In this document: piece by piece, positions 1 through 7,556 of the stretch
Numbering within the stretch: position 1 is the stretch's first letter
Layout of the letters: every line of letters begins with the position of its first letter
Assembly (NCBI GenBank): GCA_035274425.1
Contig: DATEOC010000021.1
Span: 1-64,000 of the forward strand
Length of the DNA stretch: 64,000 nucleotides
Source of the DNA: JADMIH01 sp035274425
GTDB lineage: Bacteria > Chloroflexota > Chloroflexia > QHBQ01 > JADMIH01
Direction of reading: 5' to 3'
The notes under the pieces: generated by a model
The model's database searches: none
What the model saw: only the letters and a program-made list of their open reading frames with translations
What the model was told of the DNA's origin: nothing
Position numbers and translations under genes: made by a program

Positions 1-51
1 TGTGTCATCTACTCGGCAAAACAACTCTGTGATAAAATCTGTGGTAGACAT
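1..51 (-). CDS. Transposase N-terminus, cut by window edge
   Basis: Seventeen codons of a minus-strand gene run off the left edge, starting ATG at 51 with an AAAGGAG ribosome site at about 59-65. The peptide begins MSTTDFITELFCRVDD. This resembles the start of DDE transposases that open with a short Asp-rich 'FxVDD' segment. That match is from memory of the family style and rests on very few residues. The insertion-sequence end should lie between 51 and 200, but I could not identify a terminal repeat. Confidence 0.4.
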   Translation of the reverse strand, partial: MSTTDFITELFCRVDDT

Positions 52-200
52 GGGGTTTCTCCTTTCGCTGTGGTTTTGAGCTACAACAGCTTCGGAAAAC
101 CCCTTGTTTTTGTCAACCCCTTAAACTAGCACCATTGGTTCTGAGATAGTATATATGGCCTATTCTGTCTCTTTTTTGGGTGGTATATACTGTAGGCAAG

Positions 201-2234
201 ATGAAGGTCGTTCTTTACAGGATAGTTTTAACTCTGGCGGTAATTGCCATTTCCGGCATGCTGATGGGCGCGGCTGCTCGCACGCCGGTTGGCCTGCCGC
301 TCTCCTCTCCCGTGTCGCCCGTGGTCACTACTGCGCCCGTGCCTGGGGTGACGCGCTTCGCAGTAATAGGGGACTATGGATATGAGGGCCAGCTAGAACT
401 GGATGTCGCTAACATGGTGCATGGCTGGAGTCCTGAACTCATCATCACTACGGGAGACAACAACTATTCGCTTGGCGAGGCCTCGACGATAGATGCCAAT
501 ATTGGGCAATACTATCACGACTTTATCTATCCATACACCGGCAGCTACGGCGGCGGGGCCGAGATAAACCGCTTCTTTCCAAGCCTGGGAAACCACGATT
601 GGTATACATCAGGCGCGCAGCCCTATCGCAACTACTTTACTCTGCCGGGTAACGAGCGCTACTATGATTTTGCCTGGGGCAGCGTTCATTTCTTCGCGGT
701 AGATAGCGACCCGAACGAACCTGGCGGCATCACCAGCGGTTCGTTACAGGGGAGATGGCTGCAAGATCGCCTGGCGGTAGTAACTGAGCCGTGGAAAGTG
801 GTCTACTTTCACCACCCATCGTATTCCTCCAGCCAGCACGGCTCTACAGCGGAGCTACAGTGGCCCTTCCAGGCGTGGGGCGCAAGCGCCGTGCTCAACG
901 GCCACGATCACGACTATGAACGCATCATAAGGGATGGCTTCCCTTACTTTGTCAACGGGTTAGGAGGTCGCAGCATTTATGACTTTGGCACGCCGGTCAA
1001 AGGGAGCGTGGTGAGATACAATGGCGATTACGGCGCGCAGCTGGTTGAGGCTACCGCGAACAGTATCATATTCCGCTTTTACTCCCGCGCGAACGTGCTG
1101 GTGGACAGCTACACGATAAGCATCCCAACGCCCACACCTGACCCTACTTCGACCGCAACGAATACCGCGACCCCTACCTCGACGCCCACCTCCACCGCCA
1201 CCTCTAGCCCAACCCCAAGCACGACTCGCACTGCCACATCGACCCGGACATCTACGGCTACGGCTACGGCTACGGGGACAGCCACACCCACGCTTACACC
1301 TACGCCCCTGGCACCTACCTACACGTCCAGTCCCACCCGAACTGCCACCTCATTGCCGACGTCCACCGGCACGGCCATCTCGACCAATACTATCGTTCCC
1401 ACCGCAACAGCTACGCACATTTCGTCCGCCACGCCTACTGCCACTGAGACAGGCACGCCCACGTCCACAATACCGGCAAGCAGCACGCCTGTACAGCCGT
1501 CACGCACACCTACCGGGACTGCGACTGCCACTTCTACCGCGACTCTGGTAGTCCCCACTTCAACGGCTACACCAACGATTTGCCTGGTGCAGTTCACCGA
1601 CGTGCAACCTGCCGGCACTTTTTACCCATACGTGCGGTGCCTTGCCTGCCGCCAGATAATGGGGGGTTATCAATGTGGCGGTCCGGGGGAGCCTTGCGAT
1701 GGTGAAGGGAATCGATATTTCCGCCCCAACGTTGATGTCACGCGGGGGCAGATAGCTAAGATCGTTTCCAATTCAGCAGGCTTCGATGAAGACCCGGGCG
1801 AGCAAATATTTGAGGACGTGGACATCACTAACGCCTTCTACCTGTGGATCAACCGTCTAGCCAACAGAGGCTTCATGAGTGGCTACCCATGCGGAGGGGA
1901 AGGGGAGACCTGTGGCCCCGACAACAGGCCATACTTCCGGCCCTTCGCCAACGCCACGAGGGGGCAGCTTGCCAAGATAGTGGCTAATACAGCAGGGGTA
2001 GGAGGCACGCCCACAGGACTGTACTTCGCAGACGTACCTGAGGACAACCCCTTCTACGTATGGATCATGCGCCTCACCAACCTGGGAGCGATGGGTGGCT
2101 ACCCATGCGGAGGAGAAGGAGAGCCTTGTGACGACCAGAACCGCCCTTACTTCCGTCCATACGCTAATGTGACGAGGGGTCAGGCGTCAAAGATAGTGGC
2201 TAACACATTCTATCCAGGGTGTACCGTGAGGTAG
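201..2234 (+). CDS. Secreted metallophosphoesterase with three SLH repeats
   Basis: Probably a cell-surface phosphatase or phosphodiesterase held to the wall by S-layer homology repeats. From ATG 201 there is a signal peptide (MKVVLYRIV onwards, cleaved near an AAA motif). A calcineurin-like/purple-acid-phosphatase-like domain follows, with GDYG (57-60), GDNN (85-88), GNHD (130-133), a HHPS motif near 205 and GHDHDYE near 233, the expected dimetal ligands. Residues about 310-450 are a Thr/Pro/Ser linker. Three SLH repeats fill the C-terminus; their loops carry the Cys-containing insert GYPCGGEGE. A GTG start at 180 would add seven residues and cannot be excluded. The gene converges on the GYD-domain gene across two hairpins. 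Substrate is not predictable. Confidence 0.85.
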   Translation: MKVVLYRIVLTLAVIAISGMLMGAAARTPVGLPLSSPVSPVVTTAPVPGVTRFAVIGDYGYEGQLELDVANMVHGWSPELIITTGDNNYSLGEASTIDANIGQYYHDFIYPYTGSYGGGAEINRFFPSLGNHDWYTSGAQPYRNYFTLPGNERYYDFAWGSVHFFAVDSDPNEPGGITSGSLQGRWLQDRLAVVTEPWKVVYFHHPSYSSSQHGSTAELQWPFQAWGASAVLNGHDHDYERIIRDGFPYFVNGLGGRSIYDFGTPVKGSVVRYNGDYGAQLVEATANSIIFRFYSRANVLVDSYTISIPTPTPDPTSTATNTATPTSTPTSTATSSPTPSTTRTATSTRTSTATATATGTATPTLTPTPLAPTYTSSPTRTATSLPTSTGTAISTNTIVPTATATHISSATPTATETGTPTSTIPASSTPVQPSRTPTGTATATSTATLVVPTSTATPTICLVQFTDVQPAGTFYPYVRCLACRQIMGGYQCGGPGEPCDGEGNRYFRPNVDVTRGQIAKIVSNSAGFDEDPGEQIFEDVDITNAFYLWINRLANRGFMSGYPCGGEGETCGPDNRPYFRPFANATRGQLAKIVANTAGVGGTPTGLYFADVPEDNPFYVWIMRLTNLGAMGGYPCGGEGEPCDDQNRPYFRPYANVTRGQASKIVANTFYPGCTVR

Positions 2235-2260
2235 ACTAGCAGGTAAGCCCCGCCTGCTGG

Positions 2261-2312
2261 CAAAAAGTGAACGGCACATAGACTTCTCTTAAGATGTGCC
2301 GTTCACTTTTTG
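2261..2312 (+). terminator. Perfect 19-bp hairpin after the phosphoesterase gene
   Basis: The arm at 2261-2279 (CAAAAAGTGAACGGCACAT) is exactly reverse-complementary to 2294-2312, with a 14-nt loop. The A-run at the base of the left arm and the T-run in the right arm make it usable as an intrinsic terminator in either direction. Confidence 0.8.
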
Positions 2313-2357
2313 TCTCCCGCCACAGCGGTGAGGCAGGGGAATTAGGCTATTGGGCCA

Positions 2358-2401
2358 AACCTGACCTCCGATAAGTATCTCTTAACATCGGAGGTCAGGT
2401 T
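2358..2401 (-). terminator. Perfect 15-bp hairpin after the GYD-domain gene
   Basis: The arms AACCTGACCTCCGAT (2358-2372) and its exact reverse complement (2387-2401) lie between the two convergent genes, 22 nt from the stop of the minus-strand gene. No clear T-run follows, so termination is inferred from position. Confidence 0.6.
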
Positions 2402-2423
2402 CTGAGAGGTAATTTCAGACCTG

Positions 2424-2717
2424 TCAGGGCATCTTGCTGATTATTCCCTCCATCTCCTCCGGCGAATAAGCTCGCATCGTCTGGCTCCTGATGTTGCCTG
2501 TGGCTGCGATGGAAAGGAGGAAGGCATTCGCGGTCTCGTCATCCGGCCATTCAGTGGTGATTACGATGTCGTATTTGCCCTGGGTGTAGTGAACGCTCAG
2601 GAAACGCCCGCCCATCTTTTCCGCGGCCTCCTGACCCTGCTTCACCCTCTTGACGGTATCCTTGACGTTCTTGACCCCCTGCTCGGTCCACTGTATTAGC
2701 GATACATACGTTGCCAT
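2424..2717 (-). CDS. GYD domain-containing protein
   Basis: A 97-residue cytoplasmic protein of the GYD family (dimeric alpha-beta barrel fold, biochemical role unsettled). It starts MATYVSLIQWTEQG and carries the family core 'YTQGKYDIVITTEWPDDE', the segment that names the family. The start at 2717 is chosen because AGGAGGT lies just upstream; an upstream in-frame ATG (2795) lacks support. Length fits the family. It is monocistronic and convergent with the phosphoesterase gene. Confidence 0.85.
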   Translation of the reverse strand: MATYVSLIQWTEQGVKNVKDTVKRVKQGQEAAEKMGGRFLSVHYTQGKYDIVITTEWPDDETANAFLLSIAATGNIRSQTMRAYSPEEMEGIISKMP

Positions 2718-2916
2718 CTTAGACCTCCTGGTTAGCTCCTCAATCATTACAACACAAGCCCCTATCTGCCGAGGGCACAGACACGGAGTACGCATGTATC
2801 CATAGCCCAGGGCACCTCAGCACCTTATCCTACATCAGTGGGCGGAGTTTGTACAGTTCAGATGGCATACTCATCAGGGCGGATTGAAAGTCATCTTCCA
2901 ACTGTAACCCTTAGCC

Positions 2917-3015
2917 TGTCATTCTGAGCGAAGCGAAGAATCTAAAAAACTGCGTGTCCTTTCAAGCTTGTAGCATCCGGACATCTTCAGATTCTTCGCT
3001 TCGCTCAGAATGACA
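2917..3015. repeat. Palindromic dispersed repeat, copy 1
   Basis: Twenty-seven-bp perfect inverted arms (2917-2943 and 2989-3015), core TGTCATTCTGAGCGAAGCGA, flank a 45-bp variable loop. The same arms recur at 45751-45870, and a diverged subfamily occurs at 48264-48344. Short palindromic elements of this type are widespread in bacterial genomes and are often mistranslated as small proteins containing VILSEAKNL. Confidence 0.85.
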
Positions 3016-3091
3016 GGTGAAAAGTTGCTGCTCTGTGTGACATGCGCTGTCTCTAACTTTGCATCAGCTCTAGGAATTGACCAATGACACC

Positions 3092-3120
3092 TTGACATGT
3101 ACGGTAAAATGCCGTACATT
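3092..3120 (+). promoter_or_regulatory. Promoter with embedded operator for the TacA/TacT-type pair
   Basis: TTGACA (3092-3097) and TACATT (3115-3120) are 17 bp apart. Between and across them lies the inverted repeat ATGTACGG (3097-3104) / CCGTACAT (3112-3119). A palindrome inside the promoter fits autorepression by a ribbon-helix-helix antitoxin. Binding is inferred. Confidence 0.6.
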
Positions 3121-3183
3121 ATAAGAGTAATGATGCTAACTCAATCCTTATAGAGAGTGTTTATTAGGGAGGTGTTCATACCT

Positions 3184-3483
3184 ATGGGCGAATATGTTGA
3201 GGCTCGACGAGCCATGAAGTCTGAGCGCCTGGAAGCTCGCGTCACCCGGCAGCAGAAGGCGCTTCTTCAGCGCGCCGCGGAACTGCGTGGTCTCTCCCTG
3301 ACCGACTTCCTGATTATGAGCGCGCAGAGTGCCGCGGAGGCCATTATCCGCGAGCATAATGTCATTACGCTGACGGCGCGAGATAGTCTTGCGTTTGCCG
3401 AAGCGCTGCTCAACCCGCGCGAGCCGAATGAGGCGCTTCGTGCTGCATTCGCACGTTATAGCGAGAACGTAATAGAGAAGTAA
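3184..3483 (+). CDS. DUF1778/TacA-type ribbon-helix-helix antitoxin
   Basis: A 99-residue antitoxin expected to repress its own promoter and neutralise the acetyltransferase encoded next to it. The N-terminal part, KSERLEARVTRQQKALLQ, has the family's strand followed by helices; the C-terminal helix is the expected toxin-wrapping region. The start at 3184 is preferred over 3157 because GGGAGGTG lies 9 nt upstream of 3184. The toxin gene begins 15 nt after the stop. Confidence 0.85.
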   Translation: MGEYVEARRAMKSERLEARVTRQQKALLQRAAELRGLSLTDFLIMSAQSAAEAIIREHNVITLTARDSLAFAEALLNPREPNEALRAAFARYSENVIEK

Positions 3484-3498
3484 GGCCAGTCGAACGTC

Positions 3499-4008
3499 AT
3501 GAGTGAAAAGTACGTTATTGAGCCGCTCGATACGCAGAAGCATGATCGAGCGGCTTTCTCTTCCGGCGTAGCGCCCCTCGACACTTACCTCAAGACCCAG
3601 GCGAGCCAGGAGGTCAAGAAAAGGGTCGCGGCAACCTATGTGCTTTGCGAGCAGGACTCCAGCGTCATTATCGGGTACTACACGATAAGCACAGCCTCGA
3701 TAGAGACGACCCAACTGCCCGAAGAGATCACGAAGCGCTTACCACGCTATAACGCGCTGCCTGCGATGCTTATTGGCAGACTTGCAGTTGACCAACGTTA
3801 TCGTGGCTGGCGACTTGGTGAATATCTCCTTGTCAATGCGCTCAGACGATGTTTGAAGCTCTCGCAAGAAATCGGGGCGATGGCTGTGCTCGTTGATGCG
3901 AAGGATGAAGGGTCTGCTCAGTTTTACGAGAGGTATGGGTTTCGGCGGTTTGAGGATAGGCCGCTCAGTTTGTATATAGCTATGGTAGAGATTCAGCAGC
4001 TTGGGTAG
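3499..4008 (+). CDS. GNAT-family toxin, TacT-like
   Basis: A 169-residue acetyltransferase, by family a toxin that acetylates charged tRNAs and blocks translation. It has the family's FSSGVAPLDTYLKTQ near the N-terminus, the core strand IGRLAVDQRYRG, and the C-terminal FYERYGFRRF segment that carries the catalytic Tyr. The acetyl-CoA loop reads RYRGWRLG, with Arg where most GNAT enzymes have a second Gly, so activity should be checked. It follows its antitoxin after 15 nt in one operon. Confidence 0.85.
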   Translation: MSEKYVIEPLDTQKHDRAAFSSGVAPLDTYLKTQASQEVKKRVAATYVLCEQDSSVIIGYYTISTASIETTQLPEEITKRLPRYNALPAMLIGRLAVDQRYRGWRLGEYLLVNALRRCLKLSQEIGAMAVLVDAKDEGSAQFYERYGFRRFEDRPLSLYIAMVEIQQLG

Positions 4009-4139
4009 AGCCTAGAAATAATCTACCTAAGCCTCAATCTCCTCTCTTTCATCTAGAGTAAATTCTATTGCTTGCTTTTTCTCTAACAGAATGTGTTTCT
4101 TTGACTTCATCCCCACACCTGGTTGGCTACCGTAATTGT

Positions 4140-5903
4140 TTAAAACATATCGCTTCGACGAAGCTTTACTTGCTTGTCTACTTCGCTAATTATTTCAATA
4201 ACTCTATCTACGGACCGATCAAATAGGCCAGCTTTCAATAACGGCCAATTCTCGCCCATTTCCGAAAGTTCTGTTAGTATACTATCATGAATTGTAGGAC
4301 CACGTTCGTGCCTATTCCTCCATAGGAAACTACCCAACGGCACAATTATGCTCCCAGATCGTTTTTGTTCATAATGGGCGTGAGAAAGAGCCAATAAGTA
4401 TTCAAATCGATCAAAAAGGCTGTTATACTGTATTTGATCAGGTATGAAGTCCCTTAGATCGTGACGTAATAATTCTCCGAGATAATCGCTTAGTGGTGTA
4501 TAGTTTCTTTCCCTGCCTGGAAGGTTTTTCTGGTTGTAAGGCATGACTCTGTAGGTATTCACATACAGCACCGCAGGCTGTCTATACCCTTCGCCAGGCT
4601 CGTTTACTAATGCATCAGCAAATAGAGCCGCAACGGTGCGGTAACGGCCAGATGCCAAGGCCGCCAAGCCTCCAGCATATAACAAAAGCAACGCGGGGTA
4701 GCGCTTGAGAGCAAGATAGGCAACAATACCGGAAGTACTGTTCCGTGGATTTGATATGCGTTCAAAGCATTTTTGCCAAATGTCAACCTGTTGGGCATCG
4801 CTCCAATAACACCCTGTTACCATCAATGCTCGTAACATTTCGGTAAGAGTTTCATATCGCCGCATTCTTTCGACAAGAAGTTCCACATTGAATGGTGTAC
4901 TCGGAGCCACAGGGAAATGTTCTTCGGAGGATTGAACTTCAAAATTCTCTACTTCTTGCATAACAAGGTCATACAAGCGAATCCTATGTACGTTATCCGC
5001 CAGATACCTCTTCACCGTTACTACCGCAGCCTTAACAGATAGCGGATGCGGCCTGTTCATGTCTTCGAGGGCGTGAACCTTCTCTTCCAACTGTTGAAAG
5101 AAAGAGTTGGAATCCACTATTTTCACAATTTCGGCCCCCCGCAAAGCAATTAACTCACCTGTAATTGGTGCTGGCTTATCACGAACTGTCCAATACGTTG
5201 TAAAACGCCTACTCTTACTGCGTTCTAGTGCCCGGCGGAGTGCAGCATCCCATTCGGCTGACCAACCGCAGATAATCAGACCGTATTCATCGAAGACTCG
5301 GTCCAACAGCGTAGTTAATTGTTGGTCGTATTCCTCTAACTCCTCCTCAGTATTCCTTATACGCGTATCTATGTAATCGCCGTTTATCTTGATAATAGTA
5401 CATCTCGTATGTTGTATGGGCCTTGCTCCTTGTGCAGCATCGGGAGTACTGATTACAGTGGGCACCACCCCAACTGCTTCAAGTGCTTTCTCTAGCAAAC
5501 GGTCGAAGTTAGTTGTTATTATCACCTGGATGTACCCAGAAGCAACGAGGTTCGCTATTGCTATATGAGCAGCCGTAGGCACCTTAAGATTCTGCTCTTG
5601 TTCTTCTTCATTAGGTTCGAAATATCTCCGGAGTAACTGGGAACGTTCCGATGGTGACTTAGCGAGAGCGTCTAGTAGCTTAGAGTAACTCGGTTTTTCT
5701 CCAAACTTACTTGTGTACCAAGTTGCCGGGTCAAGGCCGCAATCCTCGCCACTCAATTTGGCTGCTTTGCTAGTTAGATCTATGATAACCTCCCAACCAG
5801 TAGGAATACCTGCTGAGCGGGACACCCCGGAACCGAGAAGCAGAGCATAGACGCCCTTATTCTGGTGGATTGCAAAGGCCAAAGATATAATTGCATCGAT
5901 CAT
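4140..5903 (-). CDS. SIR2-domain protein, candidate defence NADase
   Basis: A 587-residue protein. The N-terminal 270 residues form a SIR2-like domain: GSGVSRSAGIP (24-34) is the NAD-binding motif, TTNFD the later motif, and KINGD stands where sirtuins have K-x-HGD, so the usual catalytic His is Asn. The remaining 300 residues are helical and unrecognised. Bacterial SIR2-like proteins with large C-terminal sensor regions are known anti-phage NAD-depleting effectors (DSR, ThsA, short-Argonaute partners). Assignment to that role is inference. Start 5903 has an AGAGGA site 7 nt upstream. It stands alone, next to toxin-antitoxin genes. Confidence 0.7.
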   Translation of the reverse strand: MIDAIISLAFAIHQNKGVYALLLGSGVSRSAGIPTGWEVIIDLTSKAAKLSGEDCGLDPATWYTSKFGEKPSYSKLLDALAKSPSERSQLLRRYFEPNEEEQEQNLKVPTAAHIAIANLVASGYIQVIITTNFDRLLEKALEAVGVVPTVISTPDAAQGARPIQHTRCTIIKINGDYIDTRIRNTEEELEEYDQQLTTLLDRVFDEYGLIICGWSAEWDAALRRALERSKSRRFTTYWTVRDKPAPITGELIALRGAEIVKIVDSNSFFQQLEEKVHALEDMNRPHPLSVKAAVVTVKRYLADNVHRIRLYDLVMQEVENFEVQSSEEHFPVAPSTPFNVELLVERMRRYETLTEMLRALMVTGCYWSDAQQVDIWQKCFERISNPRNSTSGIVAYLALKRYPALLLLYAGGLAALASGRYRTVAALFADALVNEPGEGYRQPAVLYVNTYRVMPYNQKNLPGRERNYTPLSDYLGELLRHDLRDFIPDQIQYNSLFDRFEYLLALSHAHYEQKRSGSIIVPLGSFLWRNRHERGPTIHDSILTELSEMGENWPLLKAGLFDRSVDRVIEIISEVDKQVKLRRSDMF

Positions 5904-6075
5904 ATGAGTATCCTCTTGATTAGTAATGATGCACAATGAGTGGTACAAGAATTGTCTATTTCTCTCCTCAGACTGCGCCAGCAATTAATATATATCCCTC
6001 TCAATAGCTAACTTCTCCATCATATGTCGGCAGCAACTGATTCATATTGTGCCACGTATTACTTGCGCACGCAAC

Positions 6076-6159
6076 TACCTAAACCCCAACTTCCTCTTCC
6101 CGATCACCAGGTGGTCTAGCACCTCTATCTCCGGCAGCTTCCCAGCCGAAACTATCTGC
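6076..6159 (-). pseudogene. Decayed copy of the radC 3' end
   Basis: Read on the minus strand this encodes QIVSAGKLPEIEVLDHLVIG followed by KRKLGFR and a stop. The intact radC at 6579 encodes QIVAAGKLLEIEVLDHLVIG, then a longer tail ending RLGFK. The remnant has an internal deletion of about 24 bp relative to radC. It is a short leftover of a second radC or of a local duplication. Confidence 0.8.
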
Positions 6160-6203
6160 CGCTACACTGTGGTAAAATTAGCTTACAAGAAAAGGAGCAA
6201 CCG

Positions 6204-6470
6204 ATGATTCCCGATAGCATCAAAGAGCGCCTGGACGAGAGAGAAATAGAGTTCCTCGAGCAGGCGCTGGAACTATACGCCGAGCAATCGGACCATAGCG
6301 CTCCGCTTCTGGCGGGGGGCATCGCGCGCACGCTGAGGTGGAGGGTCACAGGAGCCGAGTTGAACAAGTTTGTCCGCAAGCTCCACAGCAGAGGCTTCGT
6401 TTTAGGTACGAAAACGCAAGCCGGTGGCCCGGCATTTTGGCTCGATCCGGCAGTAATCGGCCCGGAGTAA
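6204..6470 (+). CDS. Small protein of unknown function
   Basis: An 88-residue protein I do not recognise. AAAAGGAG ends 6 nt before ATG 6204, and a TAAAAT (6173-6178) could be its -10 box. It is predicted helical with a basic middle (RTLRWRVTGAELNKFVRKLH) and could be a small winged-helix-like protein. It lies between the radC remnant and the intact radC, convergent with radC. Confidence 0.6.
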   Translation: MIPDSIKERLDEREIEFLEQALELYAEQSDHSAPLLAGGIARTLRWRVTGAELNKFVRKLHSRGFVLGTKTQAGGPAFWLDPAVIGPE

Positions 6471-6504
6471 GAACTCCTAACAAAACCGATTGACAGAGCC
6501 CCAT

Positions 6505-6540
6505 TCGTCTATCGTCTATCGTCTATCGTCTATCGTCTTT
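6505..6540. repeat. Heptad array (GTCTATC)n after radC
   Basis: Nearly five copies of a 7-bp unit lie in the convergent space between the small gene and radC. Read on the radC strand they are purine-rich and follow its stop. Confidence 0.85.
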
Positions 6541-6578
6541 GGTCCAGTGACTGGGAGGTACTTCAGGGTCCTCGCGCC

Positions 6579-7298
6579 TCATTTGAACCCCAACCTCTTC
6601 TCCCTCAAACTAACGTACTTCCTCTCCCCAATCACCAGGTGGTCAAGCACCTCTATCTCCAGCAGCTTCCCCGCCGCCACTATCTGCTCCGTCACCCGCA
6701 CATCCTCTTGTGACGGGGTAGGGTCGCCGCTGGGGTGGTTGTGCGCCACGATAATCGCCGCCGCGTTCACCCGCACCGCCTCCTTGAACACCTCCGCCAC
6801 CCTCACCAGCGACGAGTTGAGCGACCCCCTGTACACGTCACTGAACTTTATCACCTGATTCTTTGTGTTTAGTAAGACCACCCGCAACGTCTCCTGGTCG
6901 AGAGGGGCCATTTCGAGCATGAGCACCGGCGCTAAGTCGGCGGGGGAGCGCACCTGCAATCTCTCCTCCGGCTGCGCCAGCAACAACCGTCTACCCAATT
7001 CAAGGGCCGACTTCAACTGGCACGCCTTCGCCTCACCCAGCCCATGCACGTCACACAGCTCCGCGAACGACACCCTGCTCAACCCCACCAGCCCGCCATA
7101 CGTCACCAGGAGGCGGTTCGCGAGGTCAATCACGCTCTCGCCCTGCGACCCAACGCGGAGTATAATGGCTAATAGCTCCGCGTCCGACAGCGCCCCAGCC
7201 CCCAGCGCCTTCAGCTTCTCGCGTGGCCTCCCGTCGGGCGGTAGCTCTTTGATAGTAAAAGCGGTGCGTCCATTGGGGCCGGCGGCTTTGTCAGGCAT
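6579..7298 (-). CDS. radC: RadC family JAMM-domain protein
   Basis: A 239-residue protein of the RadC family, named as DNA repair though that role is disputed. The N-terminal helix-hairpin-helix region (LSDAELLAIILRVGSQG onward) precedes a JAB1/MPN+ metalloprotease-like domain. That domain carries HNHPSGDPTPSQED, a full H-x-H-x7-S-x2-D zinc motif, so the site is intact. AGGAG precedes ATG 7298. It diverges from the DUF58 gene across a heptad array, and a decayed copy of its end lies at 6076-6159. Confidence 0.9.
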   Translation of the reverse strand: MPDKAAGPNGRTAFTIKELPPDGRPREKLKALGAGALSDAELLAIILRVGSQGESVIDLANRLLVTYGGLVGLSRVSFAELCDVHGLGEAKACQLKSALELGRRLLLAQPEERLQVRSPADLAPVLMLEMAPLDQETLRVVLLNTKNQVIKFSDVYRGSLNSSLVRVAEVFKEAVRVNAAAIIVAHNHPSGDPTPSQEDVRVTEQIVAAGKLLEIEVLDHLVIGERKYVSLREKRLGFK

Positions 7299-7438
7299 GG
7301 TACTATCTCCTGGTGCAAGGTTGGGGTGATTCTAGAGCATAACTACGAAGGTGTCAAGTCCAAAGGAGATTGCACATGGGCGCGGGCAGCACCATCTCTA
7401 CCGCCTGGGATAATAGACTATAGAACGTGATGGGGGAA

Positions 7439-7545
7439 AATAGACGACAGACGATAGACGACAGACGATAGACGATGCTAACTTCTAACTTCTAACTTCT
7501 AACTCCCTTGAACTTTGAACCTTGAACCTTGAACCTTGAACTTTG
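7439..7545. repeat. Composite heptad array between radC and the DUF58 gene
   Basis: Three families stand in line: GACGACA/GACGATA (7439-7475), CTAACTT (7476-7503) and CTTGAAC (7507-7545). The left half is pyrimidine-rich when read toward radC and the right half when read toward the DUF58 gene, so both start codons have the same type upstream. Confidence 0.9.
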
Positions 7546-7556
7546 GAAAAGGATCT

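Noticed and set aside
1109..1618. Minus-strand ORFs rich in Val/Ala opposite the phosphoesterase linker
   Set aside because: They are antisense shadows of the Thr/Pro-rich linker. The same effect occurs at the linkers of the other SLH genes.
2919..3119. Minus-strand 66-codon ORF
   Set aside because: It is the translation of the palindromic repeat at 2917-3015 (VILSEAKNL-type peptide); no ribosome site or domain.
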